Part shown: positions 8,664-16,900 of the stretch, piece after piece | Layout of the letters: the number at the start of each line of letters is the position of its first letter | Numbering within the stretch: position 1 is the first letter of the stretch | Notes under the pieces: model-generated | Told to the model about the DNA's origin: nothing | The model's database searches: none | Seen by the model: the letters and a program-made list of their open reading frames with translations, nothing else | Origin: Polaribacter marinaquae | GTDB taxonomy: Bacteria; Bacteroidota; Bacteroidia; Flavobacteriales; Flavobacteriaceae | Assembly: GCF_038019025.1 (NCBI RefSeq) | Contig: NZ_CP150496.1 | Span: 2,248,001-2,312,000 of the forward strand | DNA: 64,000 nt | Direction: 5' to 3' | Position numbers and translations under genes: made by a program

Positions 8664-9365
8664 ATGATTAATAAAAAAGTTAAAAATGTACAAGAAGCCT
8701 TACAAGGTGTTAAAGACAAAATGACCTTTATGCTAGGTGGTTTTGGTTTGTGTGGTATTCCTGAAAATGCAATTTCAGAATTGGTAAAATTAAACGTTAG
8801 AGATGTTACATGTATTTCTAACAATGCTGGGGTAGACGATTTTGGTTTGGGTTTATTACTTCAAAATAAACAAATAAAAAAGATGATTTCTTCTTATGTT
8901 GGCGAAAACGACGAATTCGAAAGACAAATGTTGTCTGGTGAATTGGAAGTAGAATTAACGCCACAAGGAACTTTAGCAGAAAAATGTAGAGCTGCACAAG
9001 CAGGTTTCCCTGCATTTTATACGCCAGCAGGTTACGGTACAGAAGTAGCAGAAGGTAAAGAAACAAGAGAATTTGATGGTAAAATGTATGTTTTAGAACC
9101 CGCTTTTAAAGCAGATTTTGCTTTTGTAAAAGCTTGGAAAGGTGATGCAGCAGGTAATCTTGTGTTTAAAGGAACCTCTAGAAACTTTAATCCAAATATG
9201 TGTGGTGCAGCTACAATTACTGTTGCAGAAGTAGAAGAGTTGGTAGAAGTTGGTGAGTTAGATCCAAACAATATTCATATTCCAGGAATTTTTATACAAA
9301 GAATTTTTGAAGGAAAAGATTACGAGAAAAGAATTGAACAACGAACTGTAAGACAAAGAAGCTAA
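8664..9365 (+). CDS. scoA: 3-oxoacid CoA-transferase subunit A
   Basis: This 233-residue alpha subunit of a family I CoA-transferase carries the glycine-rich [11 protein letters not shown] at 25-35, typical of succinyl-CoA:acetoacetate CoA-transferase A chains. Its partner starts 2 nt after its stop codon. Together they would move CoA between succinyl-CoA and acetoacetate or another 3-oxoacid, feeding ketone bodies or amino-acid breakdown products into central metabolism. The exact acyl specificity is not readable from sequence. Confidence 0.92.
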   Translation: MINKKVKNVQEALQGVKDKMTFMLGGFGLCGIPENAISELVKLNVRDVTCISNNAGVDDFGLGLLLQNKQIKKMISSYVGENDEFERQMLSGELEVELTPQGTLAEKCRAAQAGFPAFYTPAGYGTEVAEGKETREFDGKMYVLEPAFKADFAFVKAWKGDAAGNLVFKGTSRNFNPNMCGAATITVAEVEELVEVGELDPNNIHIPGIFIQRIFEGKDYEKRIEQRTVRQRS

Positions 9366-9367
9366 TT

Positions 9368-10021
9368 ATGTTAGATAAAAACGGAATTGCGAAAAGAATC
9401 GCACAAGAAGTTCAAGACGGATTTTACGTTAATTTAGGTATCGGTATTCCAACGTTAGTTGCCAATTATGTTAGAGAAGATATCGAAGTAGAATTTCAAT
9501 CTGAAAATGGAGTTTTAGGTATGGGACCTTTTCCTTTTGAAGGCGAAGAAGATGCAGATATTATAAACGCAGGTAAACAAACAATAACCACATTGCCAGG
9601 AGCAAGTTTTTTTGATTCTGCAACTAGTTTCTCTATGATTAGAGGTAAACATGTAGATTTAACAATTCTTGGTGCTATGGAAGTTGCCGAAAATGGTGAT
9701 ATTGCCAACTGGAAAATTCCAGGAAAAATGGTAAAAGGAATGGGTGGCGCAATGGATTTAGTAGCATCTGCAGAAAACATTATTGTAGCCATGATGCATT
9801 CTAACAAACGTGGTGAATCTAAAATTTTAACAAAATGTTCTTTACCATTAACTGGCGTAGGTTGTGTTACTAAAGTGGTAACCAATTTGGCGGTTTTAGA
9901 AGTAAAAGATAATGCATTTCATCTTTTAGAAAGAGCACCAGGAGTTTCTGTAGAAGAAATACAAAATGCTACAGAAGGTACTTTGGTTGTAAACGGAGAA
10001 ATTCCGGAAATGAATATTTAG
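9368..10021 (+). CDS. scoB: 3-oxoacid CoA-transferase subunit B
   Basis: The 217-residue beta subunit carries the catalytic glutamate of family I CoA-transferases, E46 in SENGVLGMGP, which forms the glutamyl-CoA thioester. The GIGIPTL motif at 24-30 is also typical. It is paired with scoA, 2 nt upstream, and length and motifs are normal. A small membrane-protein gene follows after 32 nt and may be co-transcribed. Confidence 0.93.
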   Translation: MLDKNGIAKRIAQEVQDGFYVNLGIGIPTLVANYVREDIEVEFQSENGVLGMGPFPFEGEEDADIINAGKQTITTLPGASFFDSATSFSMIRGKHVDLTILGAMEVAENGDIANWKIPGKMVKGMGGAMDLVASAENIIVAMMHSNKRGESKILTKCSLPLTGVGCVTKVVTNLAVLEVKDNAFHLLERAPGVSVEEIQNATEGTLVVNGEIPEMNI

Positions 10022-10053
10022 ATAGAACAATAACCTTTTTACTTAAAAAGAAC

Positions 10054-10284
10054 ATGACTTTATTTAAAAAATTATATTGGTTGATAAATCCATTATTAAT
10101 GGTTGTTTTTATGCTGATTTTAGAAAAGCTTTTTAAATTAGAGAACATCGTTTTAAGTACTTCAATTGCTGTTTTACTGGCGTTTTTATTATCTCCGAAA
10201 GTTGTAATTGTAGAAAGGCAACATGGGCCAGAAGAGCAAATTAAGTGGTTGTTTTTTAAAAAGGTAGTGAATAAAAAACTATAG
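10054..10284 (+). CDS. Small membrane protein, unknown function
   Basis: A 76-residue protein with two predicted membrane helices (about 8-26 and 30-49), separated by a short charged turn, and a basic C-terminal tail. No motif is recognised. It sits 32 nt after scoB and 12 nt before xth on the same strand, which with its normal codon use supports a real gene. No function is proposed. Confidence 0.68.
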   Translation: MTLFKKLYWLINPLLMVVFMLILEKLFKLENIVLSTSIAVLLAFLLSPKVVIVERQHGPEEQIKWLFFKKVVNKKL

Positions 10285-10296
10285 AAAGATATAAAA

Positions 10297-11058
10297 ATGA
10301 AGATAATATCTTATAACGTAAACGGAATTAGAGCCGCTTTAAAAAAGGGTTTTATAGAATGGTTAGAAGTAGCACAACCAGATGTACTTTGCATTCAAGA
10401 AACAAAAGCACATAAAGAACAATTAGATTTGTCTGTTTTTGAAGATGCAGGTTACAAATACCATTATTGGTTTTCAGCTCAAAAAAAAGGATATTCTTCA
10501 GTAGCAATTCTTTGTAAAGAAAAACCCAATCATATCGAATATGGTACAGGTATAGAAACCATGGATTTTGAAGGAAGAAATCTTCGAGTAGATTTTGATG
10601 ATGTTTCTGTAATGAGCATGTATTTGCCATCTGGTACAAATTCTGATAGACTTAGTTATAAGTTTAATTATATGGATGAAATTCATGAGTATCTTCAAAA
10701 TTTAAAACAAGAAATACCAAATCTAGTTATTTGTGGTGATTATAATATTTGTCATGAGGCAATTGATATTCACAATCCAAAAATGAAAGGTGTTTCTGGG
10801 TTTTTACCAGAAGAAAGAGCTTGGTTAGGTAATTTTATTGATAATGGTTTTATAGATAGTTTTCGTTATTTAAATCCAGAGAAACAACAATATTCTTGGT
10901 GGAGTTACAGAGCAAATTCAAGAGCAAACAATAAAGGTTGGCGTTTAGATTATGCAATGGTTACAGCACCTTTAAAAGACAAGATTTCTAGAGCTTATAT
11001 TTTATCAGAAGCTAAACATTCCGACCATTGCCCAATCGCAGTAGAATTAGATTTATAG
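10297..11058 (+). CDS. xth: Exodeoxyribonuclease III
   Basis: A 253-residue ExoIII/AP endonuclease of the EEP fold, which cuts DNA at abasic sites in base-excision repair and degrades 3' ends. Visible motifs are the N-terminal NVNGIRAALKKG, the metal-binding QETK (E35), GDYNICHE in the middle, and the terminal SDHCPI with catalytic H244. The length is right for the family. The gene is 7 nt upstream of the lytic transglycosylase gene and 12 nt after the small membrane protein, within a plus-strand run. Confidence 0.93.
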   Translation: MKIISYNVNGIRAALKKGFIEWLEVAQPDVLCIQETKAHKEQLDLSVFEDAGYKYHYWFSAQKKGYSSVAILCKEKPNHIEYGTGIETMDFEGRNLRVDFDDVSVMSMYLPSGTNSDRLSYKFNYMDEIHEYLQNLKQEIPNLVICGDYNICHEAIDIHNPKMKGVSGFLPEERAWLGNFIDNGFIDSFRYLNPEKQQYSWWSYRANSRANNKGWRLDYAMVTAPLKDKISRAYILSEAKHSDHCPIAVELDL

Positions 11059-11065
11059 AATTTTA

Positions 11066-12550
11066 ATGAGAAATTTTTTAGTAGTATTTTTTATAGCAAC
11101 AAGTGTTTTTGCACAATCACCTAAAGATTCAACTTACAAGAAAATAACAAAAGCAGATTTATTCTCTGATTATGATATTGTTTTGATAGATAGTTTGTTA
11201 ATGGATTCTAAATACAAGTCTCCGTTATACGAAACATCAACATATATTATAAAAGATGTAGAAAATAAAGACGTTTCTAATGTTGCTTTAACTACAGAGG
11301 TTTTAAAGGAAAGATTGCAAAAAGTAAATGCCAAAACACCTTTTCATATTGCCTATAATCCTGCTTTAGAAAAGGTAATAAAGTCTTATTTAAAATATAG
11401 AAAAAGATATTATCCTGCTTTAATGGCGAAAGCAGAATATTATTTTCCGATGTTCGAGAGATATTTAGACCAATTCGATGTTCCTTTAGAAATGAAATAT
11501 TTGGCAATTGTAGAATCTGCTTTAGATCCTACGGCTAAATCTAGAGTTGGTGCAACAGGTTTATGGCAATTTATGTACACAACAGGTGTGCAATACAATT
11601 TAAAAGTTAGTTCTTATGTAGATGAGCGCCAAGATCCGGTTAGAGCAACTATTGCGGCTTGCAAATATTTATCTAATTTGTATACTATTTTTGGTGATTG
11701 GGATTTGGCTTTGGCAGCATATAATTCTGGTCCTGGTAATGTAGCAAAAGCAATTAAGCGTTCTGGGGGTTATAGAAATTACTGGAATATTCGCCCGTTT
11801 TTACCACAAGAAACAGCAAGTTATGTGCCTGCATTTTATGCAACAATGTATTTGTTTGAATATCAAAAAGAACATAATTTAATTGCGGCACCACCTCAAA
11901 TTCGTCATTTCGAAACCGACACAATTCAAATAAAAAAGACAATTAGTTTCGATCATGTTTCGGAAACTACCGGTATAAGTTCAGAGTTGATTCAGTTTTT
12001 AAATCCGGCTTATAAGTTAGATATTATCCCTTTTGTAGAAGGAAAAAATTATGCAATTCGTTTACCAAGAAAGAATGCCTTTAATTTTATAGAAAATGAA
12101 AATGCAATTTACACTTTAGCAGCAGAAGATGCTTCTAAAAGAGAAAAGCCTTTACCTAAGTATTTTGAGATGGATAAACGTATTCGTTACAAAGTAAAAA
12201 GTGGAGATTTTTTAGGTAAAATAGCTAATAAATTTGGTGTTAGAATTAGTGAAATTAAAAGATGGAATAGATTAAAAAATAGTAGATTAAAAGTAGGGCA
12301 ACGTTTAAGTATTTATCCAAAGAAATTGGCAATTCCAAAATCTTCCGTAAAAGTTTCATCAACCAAAAAAAATACGAAAAGTAATAAAAAAGGTGCTTAC
12401 GACTTGTATACAGTGCAAAAGGGAGATTCACTATGGACAATTTCTAGAAAGTTTAAAAATGTTTCTGTAGATGAAATTAAAAAATGGAATGATATTTGGA
12501 GTGCAAAAAGTATTAAACCCGGAACCAAACTTAAAATCTATAAAAGTTAA
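11066..12550 (+). CDS. Lytic transglycosylase with two LysM domains (MltD-like)
   Basis: A 494-residue periplasmic muramidase that cleaves the glycan strands of peptidoglycan. An N-terminal signal peptide ends near A16-Q17. The SLT domain spans about 130-260, with catalytic E150 in AIVESALDP and the follow-on motifs GATGLWQFM and AYNSGPGNV. Two wall-binding LysM repeats lie at about 375-420 and 448-492. This matches MltD, although it has no lipobox and appears secreted rather than lipid-anchored. The DUF4837 lipoprotein gene begins 2 nt after its stop. Confidence 0.93.
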   Translation: MRNFLVVFFIATSVFAQSPKDSTYKKITKADLFSDYDIVLIDSLLMDSKYKSPLYETSTYIIKDVENKDVSNVALTTEVLKERLQKVNAKTPFHIAYNPALEKVIKSYLKYRKRYYPALMAKAEYYFPMFERYLDQFDVPLEMKYLAIVESALDPTAKSRVGATGLWQFMYTTGVQYNLKVSSYVDERQDPVRATIAACKYLSNLYTIFGDWDLALAAYNSGPGNVAKAIKRSGGYRNYWNIRPFLPQETASYVPAFYATMYLFEYQKEHNLIAAPPQIRHFETDTIQIKKTISFDHVSETTGISSELIQFLNPAYKLDIIPFVEGKNYAIRLPRKNAFNFIENENAIYTLAAEDASKREKPLPKYFEMDKRIRYKVKSGDFLGKIANKFGVRISEIKRWNRLKNSRLKVGQRLSIYPKKLAIPKSSVKVSSTKKNTKSNKKGAYDLYTVQKGDSLWTISRKFKNVSVDEIKKWNDIWSAKSIKPGTKLKIYKS

Positions 12551-12552
12551 TT

Positions 12553-13536
12553 ATGAAAAAAGCATTAATACTATTTGTAACCGCATTAGTTTTAGTTTCT
12601 TGTAAAGGTACAGACAAATATGTACTTAGAGATTCTTTAGGAAAAGTAAACAAAGTTTTAGTTGTAACAAAAGCAAGTGATTGGAACGGAGATTTAGGCT
12701 CTGAAATAAGAAATTCTTTTGGTGAAATTTTAGTTGGTTTGCCACAAGCAGAACCTATTCTTTCTGTGTCTCAAATTGCGCCAAATGGCTTTGGTAGCAT
12801 GATGAAAGTTTCTAGAAACATCATGATTATTGGAGAAGGTGAAAAAGAAGAATTTTATATTAAAAGAAATGTATACGCACAACCACAAATAATTGTGTAT
12901 GTATATGGTACAGATGATGCGAGTATAAGTAAAGTTTTTAATGAGCATAAGAAAGAAATTATGGATGCTTATATAGATTCTGATATCAAAATGACTCAAA
13001 AGATTTTTGAAAAGAAAAAACTAGATGAATCTCAATTTGAAACTGTAAAAAACTTGGGTATTACTTTTACGGCACCAGATAATTATAATAAAGTTGATGA
13101 TACAGGAGACTTTTTATGGCTTAGACAGCATTTATTAAGTGGTATTGCAAAAACAGGTAGTAATAATATTTTAGTGTACAGTGTGCCTCTAGAAGATGAA
13201 GATAAGGTAGCCGAAAATATTGTAAACGTTAGAAACCAAATAGGAGAGAAGTACATACCAGGTACAAATGAAGAAACTATGCACATGATTACAGAAGAAG
13301 CGTATACTCCTTTTACTTCTGAAATGGTTTTAGATGGTAAAAAAACTTTTGAAACGAGAGGTAAATGGGAAGTAAAAAACGATTTTATGGCTGGTCCTTT
13401 TTTAAATTATTCTGTAATTGATAAAAAGAATAATAGGGTTGTAGTTTTCGAAGGATTTACATATGCGCCTTCTGTTAATAAAAGAGCTTTTATATTCGAG
13501 TTAGAGGCAATTGCAAAATCAATGAAAATAAAATAA
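12553..13536 (+). CDS. DUF4837 family lipoprotein
   Basis: A 327-residue secreted lipoprotein. The signal peptide ends in LVSC with lipidated C17, followed by a short linker. The body matches from memory the DUF4837 family, found in Bacteroidota and without an assigned function. It directly follows the lytic transglycosylase (2-nt gap), so a role at the cell wall or outer membrane is plausible but inferred only from position. A strong bidirectional terminator follows the stop codon. Confidence 0.8.
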   Translation: MKKALILFVTALVLVSCKGTDKYVLRDSLGKVNKVLVVTKASDWNGDLGSEIRNSFGEILVGLPQAEPILSVSQIAPNGFGSMMKVSRNIMIIGEGEKEEFYIKRNVYAQPQIIVYVYGTDDASISKVFNEHKKEIMDAYIDSDIKMTQKIFEKKKLDESQFETVKNLGITFTAPDNYNKVDDTGDFLWLRQHLLSGIAKTGSNNILVYSVPLEDEDKVAENIVNVRNQIGEKYIPGTNEETMHMITEEAYTPFTSEMVLDGKKTFETRGKWEVKNDFMAGPFLNYSVIDKKNNRVVVFEGFTYAPSVNKRAFIFELEAIAKSMKIK

Positions 13537-13555
13537 CGATACTTAGTTTATAGAC

Positions 13556-13594
13556 TAAAAAATCCCTTAACAAATTCTGTTAAGGGATTTTTTT
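13556..13594. terminator. Bidirectional terminator between DUF4837 gene and trpS
   Basis: A perfect 13-bp stem, AAATCCCTTAACA / TGTTAAGGGATTT, with a 5-nt loop is flanked by an A run on the left and a T run on the right. It can therefore stop both the plus-strand run ending at 13536 and the minus-strand trpS transcript. Confidence 0.9.
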
Positions 13595-13618
13595 AATTAT
13601 ATATAAAAGTAAAGTAGC

Positions 13619-14587
13619 TTAGTACCCTATTTTTTGTCTTACTCTTTTAAGAACGTCATTTGCAGTTTTTGTTGCTTTTTCTGCTCCAATACGTAATGCA
13701 TCATCAATTTCATTTTTGTTATTCATATAATGATGATAACGTTCTCTTACTGTCGCAAATTTTTCTAAAATAAGTTCGTACAAAGCTTGTTTTGCGTGCC
13801 CGTAACCATAATTACCACCTTCATAATTAGCTCGCATTTCTGCAATTTGAGCATCAGAAGCTAATAACTTGTACAAAGCAAAAACGTTATCTGTATCTGG
13901 GTTTTTAGGATCTTCTAAAGCTAAACTATCGGTTTTTATACCCATAATTTGCTTGCGTAATTTTTTATCAGTTAAAAAGATATTGATAGTATTATTTCGA
14001 GACTTACTCATTTTTTCACCATCAATTCCTGGTACTAGTTTTGTATGCTCTTGTATTTTTGCTTTCGGTAAAACAAACGTTTCTCCAATAATATTGTTCA
14101 TTCTACTTGCAACATCTCTTGTAATTTCTAAATGTTGTAATTGATCTTTACCAACAGGCACAACTTCTGCATCATATAATAAAATATCTGCAGCCATTAA
14201 CATTGGGTATGTAAATAAACCTGCATTAACATCTTCTAATCTATCAGATTTATCTTTAAAGCTATGTGCTAAAGTTAATCTCTGAAAAGGAAAATAACAA
14301 CTTAAATACCAAGTTAATTCAGTAGTTTGTGGTATGTCGCTTTGTCTATAAAAAACAGTTTTATTAATATCTAAACCACAAGCAAGCCAAGTAGCAGCAG
14401 TACTGTAAGTGTTTTCTCTTAATTCTTCTCCGTTTTTAATTTGCGTTAAAGAATGCATATCTGCAATAAATAAATAAGCTTCGTTTTCTGGGTTGTTAGC
14501 CATTTCTACTGCAGGTAAAATAGCTCCTAATAAATTACCTAAGTGCGGGGTACCTGTACTTTGTACACCTGTTAAAATTCTTGACAT
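13619..14587 (-). CDS. trpS: Tryptophanyl-tRNA synthetase
   Basis: A 322-residue class Ic aminoacyl-tRNA synthetase that charges tRNA-Trp. The HIGH-like signature is HLGN at 15-18 and the second ATP-binding signature is KMSKS at 192-196, both intact. The LTWYLSCYFPF and YPMLMAADILLY segments are typical of bacterial TrpS. It stands alone on the minus strand with its own promoter and a shared terminator. No leader peptide or T-box was seen in the 5' region. Confidence 0.96.
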   Translation of the reverse strand: MSRILTGVQSTGTPHLGNLLGAILPAVEMANNPENEAYLFIADMHSLTQIKNGEELRENTYSTAATWLACGLDINKTVFYRQSDIPQTTELTWYLSCYFPFQRLTLAHSFKDKSDRLEDVNAGLFTYPMLMAADILLYDAEVVPVGKDQLQHLEITRDVASRMNNIIGETFVLPKAKIQEHTKLVPGIDGEKMSKSRNNTINIFLTDKKLRKQIMGIKTDSLALEDPKNPDTDNVFALYKLLASDAQIAEMRANYEGGNYGYGHAKQALYELILEKFATVRERYHHYMNNKNEIDDALRIGAEKATKTANDVLKRVRQKIGY

Positions 14588-14627
14588 TAATTGTATGTTT
14601 TAATACTTATAATTCTTCTTTAAAAAA

Positions 14628-14657
14628 CAAAAATAAGGTTTTGATAAGGATAATCAA
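14628..14657 (-). promoter_or_regulatory. Predicted promoter of trpS
   Basis: On the reverse strand TTG (14655-14657), then 19 nt, then TATTTTTG (14628-14635): a full match to the Bacteroidota consensus. The implied leader is about 35 nt. Confidence 0.68.
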
Positions 14658-14676
14658 TAAACAAAAAGAATATTAG

Positions 14677-14684
14677 TATTTTTG
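14677..14684 (+). promoter_or_regulatory. Possible -7 box of the acyltransferase gene
   Basis: TATTTTTG matches TAnnTTTG and ends 6 nt before the ATG at 14691, so a start here would give a leaderless or near-leaderless mRNA. No good -33 TTG lies at the right distance, which weakens the call. Confidence 0.35.
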
Positions 14685-14690
14685 ATTGAT

Positions 14691-15458
14691 ATGAAATTAT
14701 TTAAGATTCCGTTATTACTTATTTGGCGTTTGTGGTTCTACATTTTAATGTTTGTTTCACTTTTAATTTTCTTTCCTTTTTTATTGATTTTTACAATTAA
14801 AGAAGAACATTATCCTATATTCTGGAAGTTTGCTAGATTAATTTCTAAGATTTTAATTTACGGAATGGGTTTTCGTATAGATTTAACTGCGGATGAAAAA
14901 ATAGACGTTGATAAAAGTTATATGTTTTGTCCTAACCATGCCTCTTTATTAGATCCTTTTGTATTGATTGTATTAAGTAAAAGGCCCATTGTTTTTGTAG
15001 GTAAAAAAGAGTTGGTTAAAATACCAGTATTTGGTTTTTTCTATAAAAGAACCGTTATAATGGTAGATAGATCGAGCGTAGAAAGTAGAAAAAGAGTTTT
15101 CGAAATGGCTAAAAAAAGACTACAAAACGGTGTAAGTATGGCTATTTTTCCTGAAGGATTAGTGCCTGAAGAAGATGTTGTTTTAGCACCATTTAAAAAA
15201 GGTGCATTTAGTTTGGCTATCGAGTTTGAAATACCCATTGTACCGCAAGTATATTACGATTGTAAGCGTTTTTTTTCTTGGGATATTTTTAAAGGAAGGC
15301 CTGGTGTTTTAAGGGTTCATCAGTTTAAATTTATAGAAACAAAAGGTTTAAACGTGTTAGAAGATATGAAGGTTTTGAAAAATAAAACCTTTAATATTAT
15401 TTTTGAAGCTTTGCAGGCTGATAAAAAATATATGAAAGATACAAATAGAAAAAAATGA
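14691..15458 (+). CDS. 1-acylglycerol-3-phosphate O-acyltransferase (PlsC family)
   Basis: A 255-residue membrane-bound acyltransferase likely to make phosphatidic acid from lysophosphatidic acid in phospholipid synthesis. A long hydrophobic stretch at about 8-36 anchors it. The catalytic HxxxxD motif is H83-D88 in NHASLLD and the substrate-binding FPEG motif is at 153-156. The ATG at 14691 is chosen over an in-frame TTG three codons upstream. The stop overlaps the next gene by 4 nt (ATGA), so the two are coupled. Confidence 0.88.
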   Translation: MKLFKIPLLLIWRLWFYILMFVSLLIFFPFLLIFTIKEEHYPIFWKFARLISKILIYGMGFRIDLTADEKIDVDKSYMFCPNHASLLDPFVLIVLSKRPIVFVGKKELVKIPVFGFFYKRTVIMVDRSSVESRKRVFEMAKKRLQNGVSMAIFPEGLVPEEDVVLAPFKKGAFSLAIEFEIPIVPQVYYDCKRFFSWDIFKGRPGVLRVHQFKFIETKGLNVLEDMKVLKNKTFNIIFEALQADKKYMKDTNRKK

Positions 15459-16096
15459 ACGAAAAATTAAATCCTATTTATACAAGTACCGAAGAAAAAC
15501 TAAATATTTTGTCTCACGGATTCGGTTTGGTGTTAAGTATAATTGCTTTTCCTTTTTTGATTTTAAAAGCATTTGAATATGATGATTTTTGGAAACCTAC
15601 AAGTTTTATAGTTTATGGAGTAAGCATGATATTGTTGTATGCCGCATCTACTTTTTATCATGCAGCAAAAGATCCAAAAAAAAGAAGGCGTTTAAATATA
15701 TTTGATCATGCTGCTATTTACGTATTAATTGCAGGAAGTTACACACCTTTTTGTTTGGTAGGTTTAGATTCTTCACTAGGTAATTACATGGCTATATTTG
15801 TTTGGATTTTTGCGTTGATTGGTATCATACTCAAATTATTTTTTACAGGTAAATTTGATAAATTATCTACCGCAATGTATTTACTTATGGGATGGCAAGT
15901 AGTTTTTTTTATTTCGCCTTTAATAGATAGTCTGTCTTCGTTTAGTTTAAATTTTCTTTTTTATGGGGGTATTTCTTATAGCATTGGTGCAGTTTTATAT
16001 TCCATTAGAAAGATGCCGTATAATCATGCAATTTTCCATTTATTTGTTTTAATAGGAAGTTTTTGTCATTTTTTATCAATATATAATCTATTATAA
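15455..16096 (+). CDS. Hemolysin III / PAQR family membrane protein
   Basis: A 213-residue protein with about seven membrane helices and the family's conserved polar residues: SHGFGL near the N-terminus, STFYHAAKDP, then IFDHAAIYVLIAGSYTPF, and the C-terminal HAIFHLFVLIGSFCHF, whose histidines probably bind a metal. Bacterial members are called hemolysin III or TrhA. Haemolytic activity is not established for most, and a role in membrane lipid homeostasis has been proposed for the family. It is coupled to the upstream acyltransferase by a 4-nt overlap, consistent with a membrane-lipid link. Confidence 0.88.
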   Translation: MNEKLNPIYTSTEEKLNILSHGFGLVLSIIAFPFLILKAFEYDDFWKPTSFIVYGVSMILLYAASTFYHAAKDPKKRRRLNIFDHAAIYVLIAGSYTPFCLVGLDSSLGNYMAIFVWIFALIGIILKLFFTGKFDKLSTAMYLLMGWQVVFFISPLIDSLSSFSLNFLFYGGISYSIGAVLYSIRKMPYNHAIFHLFVLIGSFCHFLSIYNLL

Positions 16097-16201
16097 ATAT
16101 TAGGTTAATTTATTAATAACTTAATAAATGACTGCTTTACAGTTATTTAGTTTTGTTTTTTTGATGATTTAATGACAAATTCTTAAAACAAGGTAATTAT
16201 T

Positions 16202-16231
16202 TTGTTAAATGTTAAAAAAACTTTAATTTTG
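16202..16231 (+). promoter_or_regulatory. Predicted promoter of a candidate small RNA
   Basis: TTG (16202-16204), then 19 nt, then TAATTTTG (16224-16231): a textbook Bacteroidota promoter in a gap with no plus-strand gene until 16901. A hairpin terminator lies about 100 nt downstream. Confidence 0.6.
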
Positions 16232-16235
16232 TGTC

Positions 16236-16341
16236 GCTCATAAAAAAGTTAACATTTGTTAATGGATTTTTGAGTATTTATAAATTTATTTAGGGGGTAG
16301 GTTTATTAAATTTCCTCGAACAGCAAGTTCGAGGTTTTTTT
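16236..16341 (+). ncRNA. Candidate small RNA, about 105 nt
   Basis: The segment lies between a consensus promoter at 16202-16231 and a hairpin plus T-run at 16314-16341, and has no convincing ORF. It includes the purine-rich tract TAGGGGGTAGG (about 16291-16301), unusual in this AT-rich gap. An independent small RNA is the simplest reading. Alternatives are a long 3' UTR of the hemolysin III gene, or a terminator serving only the convergent CYTH gene. No match to a named RNA family can be claimed. Confidence 0.4.
16314..16341. terminator. Hairpin terminator between hemolysin III gene and CYTH gene
   Basis: An 8-bp GC-containing stem, CCTCGAAC / GTTCGAGG, with a 5-nt loop is followed by seven T on the plus strand. 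It overlaps the last bases of the convergent CYTH gene (stop at 16340). Confidence 0.82.
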
Positions 16342-16813
16342 ATATCCAATTTTTAAAAGGAAATTTGCTAATATTTGAGTTATAGTATTTTACGTCTCCT
16401 GTAACTTCTTTACCCAACCAATTTGGTTTTTCAATTTTTTGATTTTCAGAAGTTAGTTCTACTTCAGCAATTATCAAACCTTTATTGTCGCCATTAAATT
16501 CATCAACTTCAAAAGTTAAAGATTCGTAAGAAACCAAATATCTATGCTTTTCTATGATGCCTGGTTCGCATAATATAAATAAATTTTCGGCTTCTTTTAC
16601 ATCAATTTCTTTTTCCCATTCAAATCTTGTGGTGCCTTCTAAATTAGATTTTCCTTTGATAGTTAAAAAAGCTTTGTCGTCTGCAATTCTAACTCTTACG
16701 GCTCGGTTTTTATCAGAATTTAGATACCCTTGTTTAATATATTTTTTTTCGAAACTTTCTGTTTTAAAGTTTAAGTTTTTTACCAAAAACTTTCTTTCTA
16801 TTTCTATACTCAT
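16340..16813 (-). CDS. CYTH domain protein
   Basis: A 157-residue single-domain CYTH protein. The signature ExExK is at the start: MSIEIERKFLV with E4, E6 and K8. Further charged strand motifs follow (RAVRVRIADDKAFLTIKG, TRFEWEKEI, EVDEFNG, AEVELTSE), which in this fold line a tunnel binding triphosphate and metal ions. Family members are triphosphatases or class IV adenylate cyclases; short bacterial forms like this are usually inorganic triphosphatases, but the substrate is not decided here. The reading frame is open for 48 more codons upstream, but the domain begins at this ATG. It is transcribed away from porZ. Confidence 0.87.
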   Translation of the reverse strand: MSIEIERKFLVKNLNFKTESFEKKYIKQGYLNSDKNRAVRVRIADDKAFLTIKGKSNLEGTTRFEWEKEIDVKEAENLFILCEPGIIEKHRYLVSYESLTFEVDEFNGDNKGLIIAEVELTSENQKIEKPNWLGKEVTGDVKYYNSNISKFPFKNWI

Positions 16814-16874
16814 AAAACGTGCTGTATTTTGTACTAATGTAATGTGTTTTAGCGTTATTGTAACAATAAATAAA

Positions 16875-16882
16875 TATCTTTG
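16875..16882 (+). promoter_or_regulatory. Possible -7 box of porZ
   Basis: TATCTTTG fits TAnnTTTG and lies 18 nt before the ATG at 16901. The -33 region is weak: a TTA sits 17 nt upstream. A short palindrome TTATTG-TAA-CAATAA (16855-16869) overlaps that region. Confidence 0.4.
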
Positions 16883-16900
16883 ATTATTAATTTTATCTTC

